A stretch of DNA of 53,590 nt from Chthoniobacterales bacterium (GCA_014879535.1 JACSRX010000053.1:1-53590); one strand, 5' to 3'; shown: positions 31,108-39,528, counted from the first letter of the stretch. Notes: generated by a model from the letters alone, not told the origin. Made by a program: numbers and translations.

Positions 31108-34100
31108 ATGTCCCGTCTCCCCAAGGCCTTGGGCCTGGTCCTTTTTCTGTGTGGCGGTGAGTGGAGCATGGCCCAGCCTTCCACCGGATCCATCGCCCGC
31201 CATGTCTGGACCAATGTGGGCGGGACAGCAGTGGCCAACCTGACCGGCTTGGCGACTTATCCGGGCTCCCCGTCCAGCACCGGCACGCTGGGAAGTTTCC
31301 AGGCTCCGCTCAACGCCGGGGACAACTACGGCGCGAGGGTTTTCGGCTGGGTGCATGCGCCGGTCTCCGGAACCTACACGTTTTACATCCACGGCGATGA
31401 CAACTGCGAACTGTGGCTCAGCACGAACAATTCGCCCGACCACCGGCGTCTTGTGGCCTCGGTTCCGGGGTGGACCGACCAGAACCAATGGACGAAATAT
31501 CCAGAGCAGACCTCTTCCGGCATAGCCTTGGAGGCTGGGAAATATTACTACATCGAAGCCCTGCACAAGGAGGGGACGGGCGGCGACAACCTCGGCGTGG
31601 CATGGTCCTACCCAGGGCAGTCGCGCGTGATCATCCCCGGCAACCGGCTCAGTCCATGGCAGAATCTCGCACCCCAAGCGGTGGCAGATTCCACCACCGT
31701 GGGGGTCGGCGGCATCGTGGGAATCCCCGTGCTTCGGAATGACATCGACCCGAACGGGGCAGCCGACATTTCCTCGGGGACTCTCGAGGTGGTTGCCCCC
31801 CCCACGCGGGGTGTCGCGGTGGTGGACGCGACCAACCGTTTGATCCGCTACACGCATACCGCCGGGAATGCACTTCCGGATTCTTTCACCTACCGTGTGC
31901 ACGATGCCGCGGGCCTTGCTTCCACGGCTGCTGTTTCCGTGAATGTGAGCGGTGACTCGCGCCTGCCGATGCCCCATGCGGCAATGCCCGCCAGTCCGCC
32001 GCCCCAAGCGCTGTCGCTGACAAATGCCTTCCCCGGATTGACTTTCTCGCAGCCGCTGGGGATCGCGTCGGTGCCGGGTGAAACGAACCGCCTTTTCGTC
32101 CTCGAAAGGGCCGGAGACATCAGGCTCATCCCGAACCTGTCCGCGCCTTCCAACAGTTTGTTCCTCGATCTCGATGGTTTGGTGAACAGCCGGACAACTG
32201 CTCCGGCCCAGGTTTTCCAGACGGGTGGCGAGCAGGGCTTGCTGGGTGCCGCATTCCATCCGGGGTTCGGGACAAACCGCAGGTTCTTCGTGTCTTATTC
32301 CCTCACGGTCGGCGGAAGCCGGTTCCAGAGGTTGTCGGAATTTTCCGCATCGACGAACAATCCGCCCACGGCGCTCACGAATTCCGAGCGGGTGATCCTG
32401 CAGCAGGCCAACGATGCGGAGAACCACAACGGGGGGGATCTGCATTTCGGACCCGACGGTTACCTCTACATGGGCTGGGGTGACGAGGGGAGCGCCAACG
32501 ACACGCTCAACAACTCGCAGACCATCACGAAGGATTTCTGGTCGTCCGTCATCCGCATCGACGTGGACTTGGAGCCGCAGGACTACACGGTGAATGATGG
32601 AAGTCCGGGTGATGATGCCAACCTGCGTCCCAACACCCATGCAGCGATCGTGCTCGATGGCAATGGCAACCCCCGTTACGAGGTCCCCGCAGACAACCCC
32701 TGGGTGGGCGCCACGCATTTCCTGGGGTCACCTGTCGCGACAAACAGCGTGCGGACCGAGTTCTGGGCCGTCGGCCTGCGCAACCCCTGGCGGATGTCGT
32801 TCGACCCGGCCACGGGTGCCCTGTGGTGTGCCGATGTCGGCCAGGACGCCCGAGAGGAGATCAATCAGATCGTCCGCGGCGGCAACTACGAATGGGCATT
32901 CCGCGAGGGCATGATTCAAGGGCCAAAATGGTCGAATCGCCCATCCGGCTGGACAGGTTCCCACCCGCCGATCTGGGATTACACGCGCGGCTCGGGGACA
33001 TTCCAGGGCTTTTCGGTCTCCGGGGGCATCGTTTACCGCGGCCAGCGCATCCCGTCACTCTTCGGGCGCTACATCTTCGCGGATTATGTCTCGGGAAACA
33101 TCTGGGCACTGGATGCATCGGGGCCATCGGTTTCCGTCGAGCGCATCGCCGGGGAGGGGGGGATCACGGGTTTCGGCCGGGATCCGTCCAACGGAGACGT
33201 GCTGCTCGCCGACATCGACAACGGGGTGATCAGGCGGCTGGTGTCCGAGTCGGTCACGAGCGGATTCCCTGCCACGCTGGCCGAGACCGGACTTTTTGCC
33301 GACCCTTCCGCCCTCGTGCCGAATCCGGGTCTCGTGGCGTATGATGTCAATCTGCCGTTCTGGTCCGACCATGCAAAAAAGCGTCGCTGGTTCGGTCTTC
33401 CGGGTGGCGCCCCGGCCTTCGGCTTCTCCCGCGAGGGCAGCTGGTCGCTTCCGGACGGTGCGGTTTGGGTGAAACATTTCGACCTGGAGACAACACGGGG
33501 CAACCCGGCGACGTCGCGGCGGCTGGAGACGCGCGTGTTCGTGCGCAATGCCGCCGGAGCCTACGGTGTCTCCTACCGATGGAACACCAACGGCACCCAG
33601 GCGACCCTTGTCGATGCCGGCGGTGAGGAGTTCGACATCAATGTCATCGAAAACGGTGTCCCCGCCGTGCAGCGCTGGCGCATCCCCTCGCAGGCCGAGT
33701 GCATGACGTGCCACTCGCCGCAGGCCGGACATGCCCTTTCATTCCGCACGCGCCAGCTCAACCGGGACGGGGAGATTGCAGGAAACGTGGGGAACCTCAT
33801 CCATCTTCTGGCCGCATGCGGTTACCTGACAGGAGAGGGGGCCACGGCGTCCGACTTGCCGCGCCATGTCGCTCCGCAGGAGGTGGCCTATTCCATGGAA
33901 GCGCGGGCCCGATCGTATCTCGCGGTCAATTGTTCGTATTGCCACAGCAGCGGAGGCTTGGCGCAGGCGGCTTGGGATGTGTCTGCCGACCGGAAACTTT
34001 ACGAGACCGGCATCGTCAACGGTTCTGCAAGCAGTGCGCTCCATCCGGATCACCGCCTGGTCGTTCCCGGGGAGGACGCGGATTCCGTGATCGTCAACCG

Positions 34101-34584
34101 CGCGGCGGCACGCAATGGATACACGCGCATGCCGCCGCTCGCCTCCAGCGTGGTGGACGAGGCCGGAGTCCAGCTCCTCATCGACTGGATACGCCTCGAG
34201 TTGCCGCATCGCCAGAGTTACGCGCAGTGGCGGGTGGCGCATTTCGGTTCCTCCACCTCCCCGCAGGGGGAACCCGGATTCGATGCCGATGGGGACGGAC
34301 GCACGAATCTTGCGGAGTTCCTTGCCGGGTCTTATCCGCAGCGTTCCGACGGTTCGCCGGGCCCAGGAATCACGCGGGGGGCTGACGGCATCGTGACGGT
34401 TTCGCTGCCGTCGTTGCCCGGACGTGGCATCCGGATCGAGACGTCGCCGGACCTGTTGGGGTGGAGTCCATGGGGCGTTGCGGGCAACGACGGCATCTCG
34501 GCCCCTCCCGGCAGCATTCTGGAGGTTGCGGCTCCGATGAATGAACCGTCAGCGTTCTTCCGCGCCGTCTTTACGGAAGAGTAG
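31108..34584 (+). CDS. Secreted PA14 / cadherin-like / sugar dehydrogenase / diheme cytochrome c fusion
   Basis: A 1158-residue secreted protein. After a signal peptide (about 1-23) come a PA14 carbohydrate-binding domain (about 25-190, with FYIHGDDNCELWLSTNN), a cadherin/Ig-like domain (about 195-285), and a beta-propeller of the glucose/sorbosone dehydrogenase type that uses PQQ (about 305-710, HNGGDLHFGPDGYLYMGWGDEG and VGLRNPWRMSFDP). A C-terminal region matches what I know of the HNE_0200/SO2930 family (AYDVNLPFWSDHAKKRRW), with two heme c sites, CMTCH (Cys865) and CSYCH (Cys942), and a final segment with a calcium-type DADGDGRTN repeat. It probably oxidises a sugar in the periplasm or outside and passes electrons to its own hemes. 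The 3' end overlaps the convergent gene by 14 bases. Confidence 0.88.
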   Translation: MSRLPKALGLVLFLCGGEWSMAQPSTGSIARHVWTNVGGTAVANLTGLATYPGSPSSTGTLGSFQAPLNAGDNYGARVFGWVHAPVSGTYTFYIHGDDNCELWLSTNNSPDHRRLVASVPGWTDQNQWTKYPEQTSSGIALEAGKYYYIEALHKEGTGGDNLGVAWSYPGQSRVIIPGNRLSPWQNLAPQAVADSTTVGVGGIVGIPVLRNDIDPNGAADISSGTLEVVAPPTRGVAVVDATNRLIRYTHTAGNALPDSFTYRVHDAAGLASTAAVSVNVSGDSRLPMPHAAMPASPPPQALSLTNAFPGLTFSQPLGIASVPGETNRLFVLERAGDIRLIPNLSAPSNSLFLDLDGLVNSRTTAPAQVFQTGGEQGLLGAAFHPGFGTNRRFFVSYSLTVGGSRFQRLSEFSASTNNPPTALTNSERVILQQANDAENHNGGDLHFGPDGYLYMGWGDEGSANDTLNNSQTITKDFWSSVIRIDVDLEPQDYTVNDGSPGDDANLRPNTHAAIVLDGNGNPRYEVPADNPWVGATHFLGSPVATNSVRTEFWAVGLRNPWRMSFDPATGALWCADVGQDAREEINQIVRGGNYEWAFREGMIQGPKWSNRPSGWTGSHPPIWDYTRGSGTFQGFSVSGGIVYRGQRIPSLFGRYIFADYVSGNIWALDASGPSVSVERIAGEGGITGFGRDPSNGDVLLADIDNGVIRRLVSESVTSGFPATLAETGLFADPSALVPNPGLVAYDVNLPFWSDHAKKRRWFGLPGGAPAFGFSREGSWSLPDGAVWVKHFDLETTRGNPATSRRLETRVFVRNAAGAYGVSYRWNTNGTQATLVDAGGEEFDINVIENGVPAVQRWRIPSQAECMTCHSPQAGHALSFRTRQLNRDGEIAGNVGNLIHLLAACGYLTGEGATASDLPRHVAPQEVAYSMEARARSYLAVNCSYCHSSGGLAQAAWDVSADRKLYETGIVNGSASSALHPDHRLVVPGEDADSVIVNRAAARNGYTRMPPLASSVVDEAGVQLLIDWIRLELPHRQSYAQWRVAHFGSSTSPQGEPGFDADGDGRTNLAEFLAGSYPQRSDGSPGPGITRGADGIVTVSLPSLPGRGIRIETSPDLLGWSPWGVAGNDGISAPPGSILEVAAPMNEPSAFFRAVFTEE

Positions 34585-35164
34585 GCAAAGGGGCTGCGCC
34601 GATCAGGTCGGCAATGGTTTTGATCCGGTCCGCCCTCGGCCCCTGCACCTCGATGACGGGGATCCCGAGGTCGAGGGTTTTGTAGATGGCCTTGAAATGC
34701 GCATCCACCCGTTCGCGGTATCCGTCGTCCGTGGGACGCACGCCGTCATTTTCAAACTCGATGGCGTAGTTCTCGCTCATGGGGATGAAGAGGATCGCCT
34801 CGAGGAACTCGCGGCAGTAGATGCGCCCGATGTCGCGGAGTGCATCGAGGAAACCGTCATCCAGGTCGGTCTGTCCCTCCTCCTTCGCATAGATGCTGTA
34901 GGCCAGCATATCCAAGGGTCCGCGGTCGAAGAACACCCGTTCCCCCTTCCTGTGGCGCAGCAGCTTCCCCATCAAATCCCCTTGAAGGATCCACATGGCG
35001 TGTTTGTCCGCTTCCCGGCCGAGACCGATCTGGAGCAGGGGGTTGAAGCTCCGCAATGAACGGTAGGCCTCCGGCTCGATCAGGAATTCGGGGAAAGCCG
35101 CGGCGCAATCCCCCAAGAGCGTCGTCTTGCCCATCGAGTGGGTTCCGCTGATGGCCAATCTCAT
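34571..35164 (-). CDS. Small P-loop ATPase/kinase-like protein (AAA_28 type)
   Basis: A 197-residue cytosolic protein. The N-terminus is a P-loop, MRLAISGTHSMGKTTLL, as in NadR-type kinases and the AAA_28 group, followed by FFDRGPLDMLAYS, a Walker-B-like Asp-Arg motif of nucleoside/nicotinamide kinase-like proteins. A late RERVDAHFKAIYKTL helix could carry the lid arginines. No DNA-binding domain is fused. It lies nine bases downstream of the hexapeptide-repeat gene in a run of minus-strand genes with cysS and ispF. The reaction cannot be stated. Its last 14 bases overlap the end of the plus-strand PA14/GSDH gene. Confidence 0.75.
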   Translation of the reverse strand: MRLAISGTHSMGKTTLLGDCAAAFPEFLIEPEAYRSLRSFNPLLQIGLGREADKHAMWILQGDLMGKLLRHRKGERVFFDRGPLDMLAYSIYAKEEGQTDLDDGFLDALRDIGRIYCREFLEAILFIPMSENYAIEFENDGVRPTDDGYRERVDAHFKAIYKTLDLGIPVIEVQGPRADRIKTIADLIGAAPLPTLP

Positions 35165-35173
35165 GGGGTGGCC

Positions 35174-35851
35174 TCAGCTGCGCGGAACGATGTCGATCTG
35201 CTGGCGGAGCTTGGCGATGGAGTTGTCCGGAAGGACGCCGCTCCATTGCGTCCCGGGATAGACCAGACAATCGCGCCCGATGACGGAACCGGGGCTGAGG
35301 ACGGCATTGCAGCCGATCTCGGAGCGGTCGCCGATGACGGCGCCGAATTTCGCCAGGCCGGTCGGCGTGGCGCTGTCGGGGCCGCGGACGATGACCTCAC
35401 CCCGGTCGAGCCGCACATTCGAGAGAATCACGCCGGCGCCGAGGTGCGCCTTGTGGCCGAGGATCGAGTCGCCCACGTAGTTGAAATGGGGAACCTCCGC
35501 CTCATCGAACACGATGCAGTTTTTGAATTCGCAGGAATTTCCGAGCACGGCGCCGTTGCCGACGATGACATTCTGCCGGATGTAGCAGCCGGCCCGGATC
35601 TCGCACCGGTCGCCGATCCAAGCCGGTCCCTTGATCATGGCGCCCTGCTCGATCACCGTGCCGTGGCCGATGTAAACCGCGTTGCTGATGAAGGGGCGGC
35701 CGATCTGCTTCCCATGGATGGCGGGTTGGAGCCGGAATTGCAGGTAGGAGGAGATGAGGGCGAGGGCTTCCCAGACGTTGGTCACCTTCTCGAAGAGCGA
35801 GCGGTGGTCGGTATGACGGAGATCGAGGAGCGAAGAGGGGGGGAAATTCAT
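35174..35851 (-). CDS. Left-handed beta-helix (hexapeptide repeat) protein
   Basis: A 225-residue protein with many hexapeptide repeats, for example VYIGHGTVIEQGAMIKGPAW and the IRQNVIVGNGAVLGNSCEFK run, so residues about 55-205 form a left-handed parallel beta-helix. This resembles the acyltransferase half of GlmU and related sugar-nucleotide acyltransferases, but the nucleotidyltransferase half is absent and the first 55 residues are a distinct helical cap. It may be an acyl/acetyltransferase or a non-catalytic relative. Neighbours are cysS upstream and the P-loop protein downstream on the same strand. Confidence 0.8.
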   Translation of the reverse strand: MNFPPSSLLDLRHTDHRSLFEKVTNVWEALALISSYLQFRLQPAIHGKQIGRPFISNAVYIGHGTVIEQGAMIKGPAWIGDRCEIRAGCYIRQNVIVGNGAVLGNSCEFKNCIVFDEAEVPHFNYVGDSILGHKAHLGAGVILSNVRLDRGEVIVRGPDSATPTGLAKFGAVIGDRSEIGCNAVLSPGSVIGRDCLVYPGTQWSGVLPDNSIAKLRQQIDIVPRS

Positions 35852-35890
35852 GGCAGGAAGAGATCAGTGATGGACGGAGGTCGTGCGTGG

Positions 35891-37303
35891 TCAATCGACG
35901 CTGCGGGTGAGTTTTGCGCCGTCCTTGGTGTCCTTCACAATCCATCCGCGGGCAAGCAATTCGTCGCGGAGCATGTCGCTGCGGCCCCAGTCCCGGGCTG
36001 CGCGTGCAGCGGTTCGTTCCCCTACCAATGCCGTGATGTCGCCGGGGATGGTCTCCGATTCCGGTTCAAGGGCGAGGATGGTGTTGATCCTGCCCCAATA
36101 GTCGAGCAGCCCGCGTGCCTGGTCCGGGGAGAGTTCGCCGGCATCCATGGCGCGGTTGGTGTCGCGGACGAGGTCGAAAAGGGCGCCGAGGGCGGCGGAG
36201 ATGTTGAGGTCGTCGTCGAGTGCCCTGCCGAAGGCGTCCTCCTCGATCGCGGGGTGGGGGGTGCCCGATGCGGAGGTGGATGCCAGGTCGGAGAGGCGGC
36301 GTCCCCATTCGTCCAGGCGCTGCAGCGCGCTGCGTGCACCCGCAAGCCCCTCGAATGTGAAGTTGAGCGGCAGGCGGTAGTGCGCGGCGATCAGGACATA
36401 GCGGACTTCGCGGCCGCTCCAGCCCTTGGCGAGAAGATCCCGCAGGGTGTGGAAGTTGCCGGCCGATTTGGCCATCTTCCGTCCGTCCACCATGAGATGG
36501 GCGCAGTGCATCCAGAGATTCACGAATTTGAGGCCGGTGCAGCATTCCGTCTGCGCAATTTCGGCCTCGTGGTGCGGGAAAATGTTGTCCACCCCCCCGC
36601 AATGGATGTCGATCCGGTCGCCGAGCAAAGCGGTGGCCATGGCGCTGCACTCGATGTGCCATCCCGGGCGCCCGCGGCCCCACGGGCTGTCCCAAGCGAC
36701 ATGACCGTCGTGTTCATCGTGGGCCTTCCAGAGTGCGAAATCGCCGATGTTCTCCTTTTCGTATTCGTCGGAGCTGACGCGTCCGGATGGTCTCAGTTCG
36801 TCGAGATTGAGATGGGCCAGCTGCCCGTAGGACGGGAAACTGGCGATGCGGAAGTAAACGGATTTGTCCTCCGCCTCGTAGGCGTGGCCCGCCGCGATCA
36901 GCTTCCCGATCATGTCGATCATCCTGGCGATATGGACGGGATCCGTGGCGCAGGGGAAACTGTCGGCCGGCTTGATGCGGAGCGCGCGCAGATCCTCGAA
37001 GAACGAGTCCTTGAAAGGTTGCGTGAACTCGGCCAGCGGCACCCCCTTTTCGAGGGCTCCCCGGATGGTCTTGTCGTCCACATCGGTGAGGTTCATCACG
37101 CGTTCCACATGGAAGCCCCGGTATTCGAGGTGACGCTGGAGGAGATCCTCGAAGATGTAGGCGCGGAAGTTCCCGATGTGGGCGTGGTTGTAAACCGTCG
37201 GCCCGCAGGTGTAGATCTTGACCGTTTTCCCACCGGGATCGAGGGGGGCGAAAGGCTCGACGGAACGGGTGAGGGTGTTATGGAACTGCAGAGGCATGGT
37301 CAT
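35891..37303 (-). CDS. cysS: Cysteinyl-tRNA synthetase
   Basis: Charges tRNA-Cys; cytosolic class I synthetase, 470 residues (typical). The HIGH motif appears as HAHIGN after the zinc-binding YTCGPTVYN start. Further marks are RVMNLTDVDDKTI, the zinc site with WHIECSAM and GGVDNIFPHHEAE, and the late DALT-type helical domain. The KMSKS signature is KMAKS here (in GRKMAKSAGNF), a Ser-to-Ala change at the third position. The start overlaps the stop of ispF by four bases, so it follows ispF in the same transcript. Confidence 0.96.
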   Translation of the reverse strand: MTMPLQFHNTLTRSVEPFAPLDPGGKTVKIYTCGPTVYNHAHIGNFRAYIFEDLLQRHLEYRGFHVERVMNLTDVDDKTIRGALEKGVPLAEFTQPFKDSFFEDLRALRIKPADSFPCATDPVHIARMIDMIGKLIAAGHAYEAEDKSVYFRIASFPSYGQLAHLNLDELRPSGRVSSDEYEKENIGDFALWKAHDEHDGHVAWDSPWGRGRPGWHIECSAMATALLGDRIDIHCGGVDNIFPHHEAEIAQTECCTGLKFVNLWMHCAHLMVDGRKMAKSAGNFHTLRDLLAKGWSGREVRYVLIAAHYRLPLNFTFEGLAGARSALQRLDEWGRRLSDLASTSASGTPHPAIEEDAFGRALDDDLNISAALGALFDLVRDTNRAMDAGELSPDQARGLLDYWGRINTILALEPESETIPGDITALVGERTAARAARDWGRSDMLRDELLARGWIVKDTKDGAKLTRSVD

Positions 37304-37776
37304 GGAAGTTCCACCGAGGCGATGGCCAGCGCCGCGATGCCTTCGCCGCGGCCGAGGGTCCCCAGTCCCTCGTTCGTGGTTGCCTTGAGTCCCACCCGCT
37401 CGACGGGAAGCCCGAGGGTGGCGGCGAGGGAGGAGCGGATGGCCCCGTGATGCGGGCCGATCTTCGGTTCCTCGGCAATGAGGGTGACGTCGATATTGTT
37501 GATGCGTCCGCCTCGGGATTCCAAGAGTTCGCGCGCGCGCGCGAGGATCTCAAGGCTGTTGATTCCGCGGTTCGCCTCGCTGGTGTCGGGGAAGTGGTGG
37601 CCGATGTCGCGTTCGCCGACCGCCCCGAGCAGCGCGTCCGCGACGGCGTGCGTGAGGACGTCGGCGTCGGAATGGCCCAGCAATCCTCGGTCATGGGGAA
37701 TGCGCACGCCCCCGAGGACGAGGGGACGTCCCTCGGCGAAGCGGTGGATGTCGTAACCGATGCCCGAAGTGTTCAC
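37300..37776 (-). CDS. ispF: 2-C-methyl-D-erythritol 2,4-cyclodiphosphate synthase
   Basis: Catalyses the cyclisation step of the MEP isoprenoid pathway, in the cytosol. From the GTG at 37776 the product is 158 residues, the normal size; longer in-frame readings are not conserved. The metal-binding D-x-H is in GIGYDIHRF, the second His is in LLGHSDADVLTHAVADALLG, and GDIGHHFPDT-type (ERDIGHHFPDT) and the final TNEGLGTLGRGEGIAALA segments are intact. ispD, often fused or adjacent, is not in the window. No good ribosome binding site precedes the GTG. It overlaps cysS by four bases and follows the suhB-like gene after 38 bases. Confidence 0.93.
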   Translation of the reverse strand: MNTSGIGYDIHRFAEGRPLVLGGVRIPHDRGLLGHSDADVLTHAVADALLGAVGERDIGHHFPDTSEANRGINSLEILARARELLESRGGRINNIDVTLIAEEPKIGPHHGAIRSSLAATLGLPVERVGLKATTNEGLGTLGRGEGIAALAIASVELP

Positions 37777-37814
37777 GAGAAAGTTGGAGGCCGAGTGAGG
37801 AGGGTTGAGGAAGG

Positions 37815-38570
37815 TCAGGCCTGCAGGAGGGACGCAAAGTCGGCGTGGCCGCTGGTGGCCGAGATGCGGAATTTCCCGGTGGCGCCGGGATGCGGTTCGA
37901 GGTCCACGACGCCGCCTGCGGCGCGCACGAGAAGAACGCCGGCTGCGATGTCCCAGAGGCCGATTGTGCCTTCGATGTAGGCATCGAGGCGCCCGGTCGC
38001 GACATAGGCGATGTCGAGAGCGGCGCTGCCGAGCATGCGCATCTTTTTCACGCGCCGGATGGAGCGGTTGAAGACGGGCAACGTGCTGTCGATCGTCTCG
38101 ATGGTTTTTGAAACACCCATCGAGACGATGCACTCCTGCAAATCGGTCCGCGTGCTCACGCGGATCGGGTGGCCATTGAGAAGAGCCTGGCCGCCGACCT
38201 CCACCGTCCATGTTTCATCACGCATGGGATCATGGATGACACCGGCAAGGAGTTCCTCGTTGCGGCGCACTGCGATGGTGGTCGCAAAATGAGGCAGACC
38301 ATAGAAGTAGTTCACTGTTCCGTCAAGAGGATCGATAATCCATTCGCAGTCTCCTGTGCCCCCCCGGATGCCTTCCTCCCCGAGAATGGCATGGTCGGGG
38401 TGGCGGGCAAGAATATGGTCCTCGATGACTTTCTGCGTGCGGCGGTCGATTTCGAGCTTGATGTCGTGTGCGTGGATGGCATCGACCTCGAGAGGTTGCT
38501 GGAAATTCTCGCGCAGGATGCGGCCGGCGAGCAATGCGGCATCGACGGCGGTGGTGAGGAACTCGGGCAT
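37815..38570 (-). CDS. Inositol monophosphatase family protein (SuhB-like)
   Basis: A 251-residue lithium-sensitive-type sugar phosphatase. The three metal-binding motifs of the family are present: ILGEEG (Glu), WIIDPLDGTVNYFYGLPHF, and GLWDIAAGVLLVRAAGG. It may act on inositol phosphate, on histidinol phosphate or, as SuhB does in E. coli, also touch ribosome biogenesis; sequence alone does not decide. It is the first gene of a minus-strand run suhB-like, ispF, cysS, hexapeptide protein, P-loop protein. Confidence 0.92.
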   Translation of the reverse strand: MPEFLTTAVDAALLAGRILRENFQQPLEVDAIHAHDIKLEIDRRTQKVIEDHILARHPDHAILGEEGIRGGTGDCEWIIDPLDGTVNYFYGLPHFATTIAVRRNEELLAGVIHDPMRDETWTVEVGGQALLNGHPIRVSTRTDLQECIVSMGVSKTIETIDSTLPVFNRSIRRVKKMRMLGSAALDIAYVATGRLDAYIEGTIGLWDIAAGVLLVRAAGGVVDLEPHPGATGKFRISATSGHADFASLLQA

Positions 38571-38610
38571 GCGTTGTTAGGAATTAGCAGACGCATGATG
38601 CTCCGCGGAC

Positions 38611-38641
38611 AAAAAAATTGGGAGGGGATAAATCCCCTCCC
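38611..38641 (-). terminator. Intrinsic terminator of the H1-like gene
   Basis: GGGAGGGG (38620-38627) and CCCCTCCC (38634-38641) form a perfect 8-bp stem around ATAAAT. Read on the minus strand it is followed by AA and seven T (complement of 38611-38619). It lies 27 bases past the stop of the H1-like gene and 40 bases before the suhB-like start, so it insulates the two. Confidence 0.85.
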
Positions 38642-38668
38642 ATGCAACTGACAAAAAACCGCTCAAGC

Positions 38669-38788
38669 TTAGCGGCGTTTTTTCGCAGCTTTTTTCTTGG
38701 CAGCCTTCTTAGCTGGTTTTTTCTTGGCAGCCTTCTTGGCAGGCTTGCGCTTCGCAGCTTTCTTGGCGGCTTTCTTTTTAACGGCCAT
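38669..38788 (-). CDS. Tiny Lys/Ala-rich histone H1-like protein
   Basis: A 39-residue open reading frame too short for ordinary gene calling. It is made almost only of Lys, Ala, Pro and Arg: MAVKKKAAKKAAKRKPA, then two repeats of KKAAKKKPAKKAA type, ending KKAAKKRR. This is the C-terminal-H1-like composition of bacterial nucleoid proteins such as those of Chlamydia and related PVC bacteria, which bind and compact DNA. Support for expression comes from an AAGGGGGG ribosome binding site 8 bases before the ATG, a candidate promoter (38857-38885) and a strong terminator (38611-38641). It is monocistronic and probably abundant. Confidence 0.85.
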   Translation of the reverse strand: MAVKKKAAKKAAKRKPAKKAAKKKPAKKAAKKKAAKKRR

Positions 38789-38856
38789 CCAAAATCCCCC
38801 CTTTCGAACCGCAGTGGCGGGTTTGGAGATTGCTGTTGATGCAACTCACAAGTGTG

Positions 38857-38885
38857 TTGGTAGGACTCGGGTGCGGAAGCGTCAA
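38857..38885 (-). promoter_or_regulatory. Candidate promoter of the H1-like gene
   Basis: On the minus strand, TTGACG (38885-38880, five of six matches), a 17-base spacer and TACCAA (38862-38857, three of six). Transcription would start near 38850, giving a leader of about 60 bases. The upstream flank (38886-38920) is very A/T-rich with runs of A and T, which could be an UP element. Confidence 0.4.
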
Positions 38886-38963
38886 CGGTTTTTTTGAAGG
38901 AATTTTCAAAAATTTTTCCGCGGATGATGACGCATGGTGCCGTGCATCGCGGCAGAAATTTCC

Positions 38964-39527
38964 TCAAGCGCCGTCGATGCGCCCGCGAAGCATCATTTCA
39001 TCAGCCTTCGCGGCGATGTCTTCAACCGGCCACAATCGTCCTGCGCCCTCGTAACCGCACGCGAGGAGCCCCTCGTCGGGTCCGATAAAAATTGCGCCGC
39101 GCGCGCGGAGCGTCTCCGTGTTGTGCACGGTTGCGGGATGCGACCACATTTTCCCGTTCATCGCGGGAGCGATGACGAGCGGTGCTCGCGTGGCCAGCGC
39201 GATGCACGTGAGCGCATCTTCCGCGAGACCGCAGGCGAGCCGTGCAAGCGTTGCGGCGGATGCCGGTGCGATGAGCAGCAGATTCGCGCGGTCGGCCAGC
39301 TCGATGTGCCCGGGGCACCACCCGGATTGCTCGGCAAAGAGGTCGGTCATCACCGGATTCCTGCTCATGGTCTGCAGGGAAAGCGGGGTGATGAACCTCT
39401 GGGCGGCCTCCGTCATGACGACGAACACATCGTGCCCGCGCTTGACGAGGAGGCTGGCGAGATCCGCGGCCTTGTAGGCGGCGATCGACCCGGTCACCCC
39501 GAGAACGACGGTCTTGGATGCGGCCAT
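38964..39527 (-). CDS. coaC: Phosphopantothenoylcysteine decarboxylase, stand-alone CoaC
   Basis: An FMN-dependent decarboxylase making 4'-phosphopantetheine for coenzyme A. The 187-residue product is the flavoprotein half only: VTGSIAAYKAADLASLL (FMN-binding), the active His in GHIELADRANLLLIAPAS, and the substrate motif APAMNGKMW. The CoaB synthetase half, usually fused C-terminal in bacteria (CoaBC about 400 residues), is missing and is not downstream, where the H1-like gene lies. CoaB must be encoded elsewhere. Its start codon is one base from the gmk stop, indicating a yicC-gmk-coaC operon. Confidence 0.92.
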   Translation of the reverse strand: MAASKTVVLGVTGSIAAYKAADLASLLVKRGHDVFVVMTEAAQRFITPLSLQTMSRNPVMTDLFAEQSGWCPGHIELADRANLLLIAPASAATLARLACGLAEDALTCIALATRAPLVIAPAMNGKMWSHPATVHNTETLRARGAIFIGPDEGLLACGYEGAGRLWPVEDIAAKADEMMLRGRIDGA

Positions 39528-39528
39528 G

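Noticed and set aside
38690-38785. Possible CRISPR-like or tandem DNA repeat
   Set aside because: The repeated units encode the Lys/Ala repeats of the H1-like protein; they are short, imperfect and without spacers.
38584-38967. A 127-codon Arg/Lys-rich minus frame over the H1-like gene
   Set aside because: It is the same DNA in another frame; the 39-residue frame has the ribosome binding site and clean Lys/Ala repeats.
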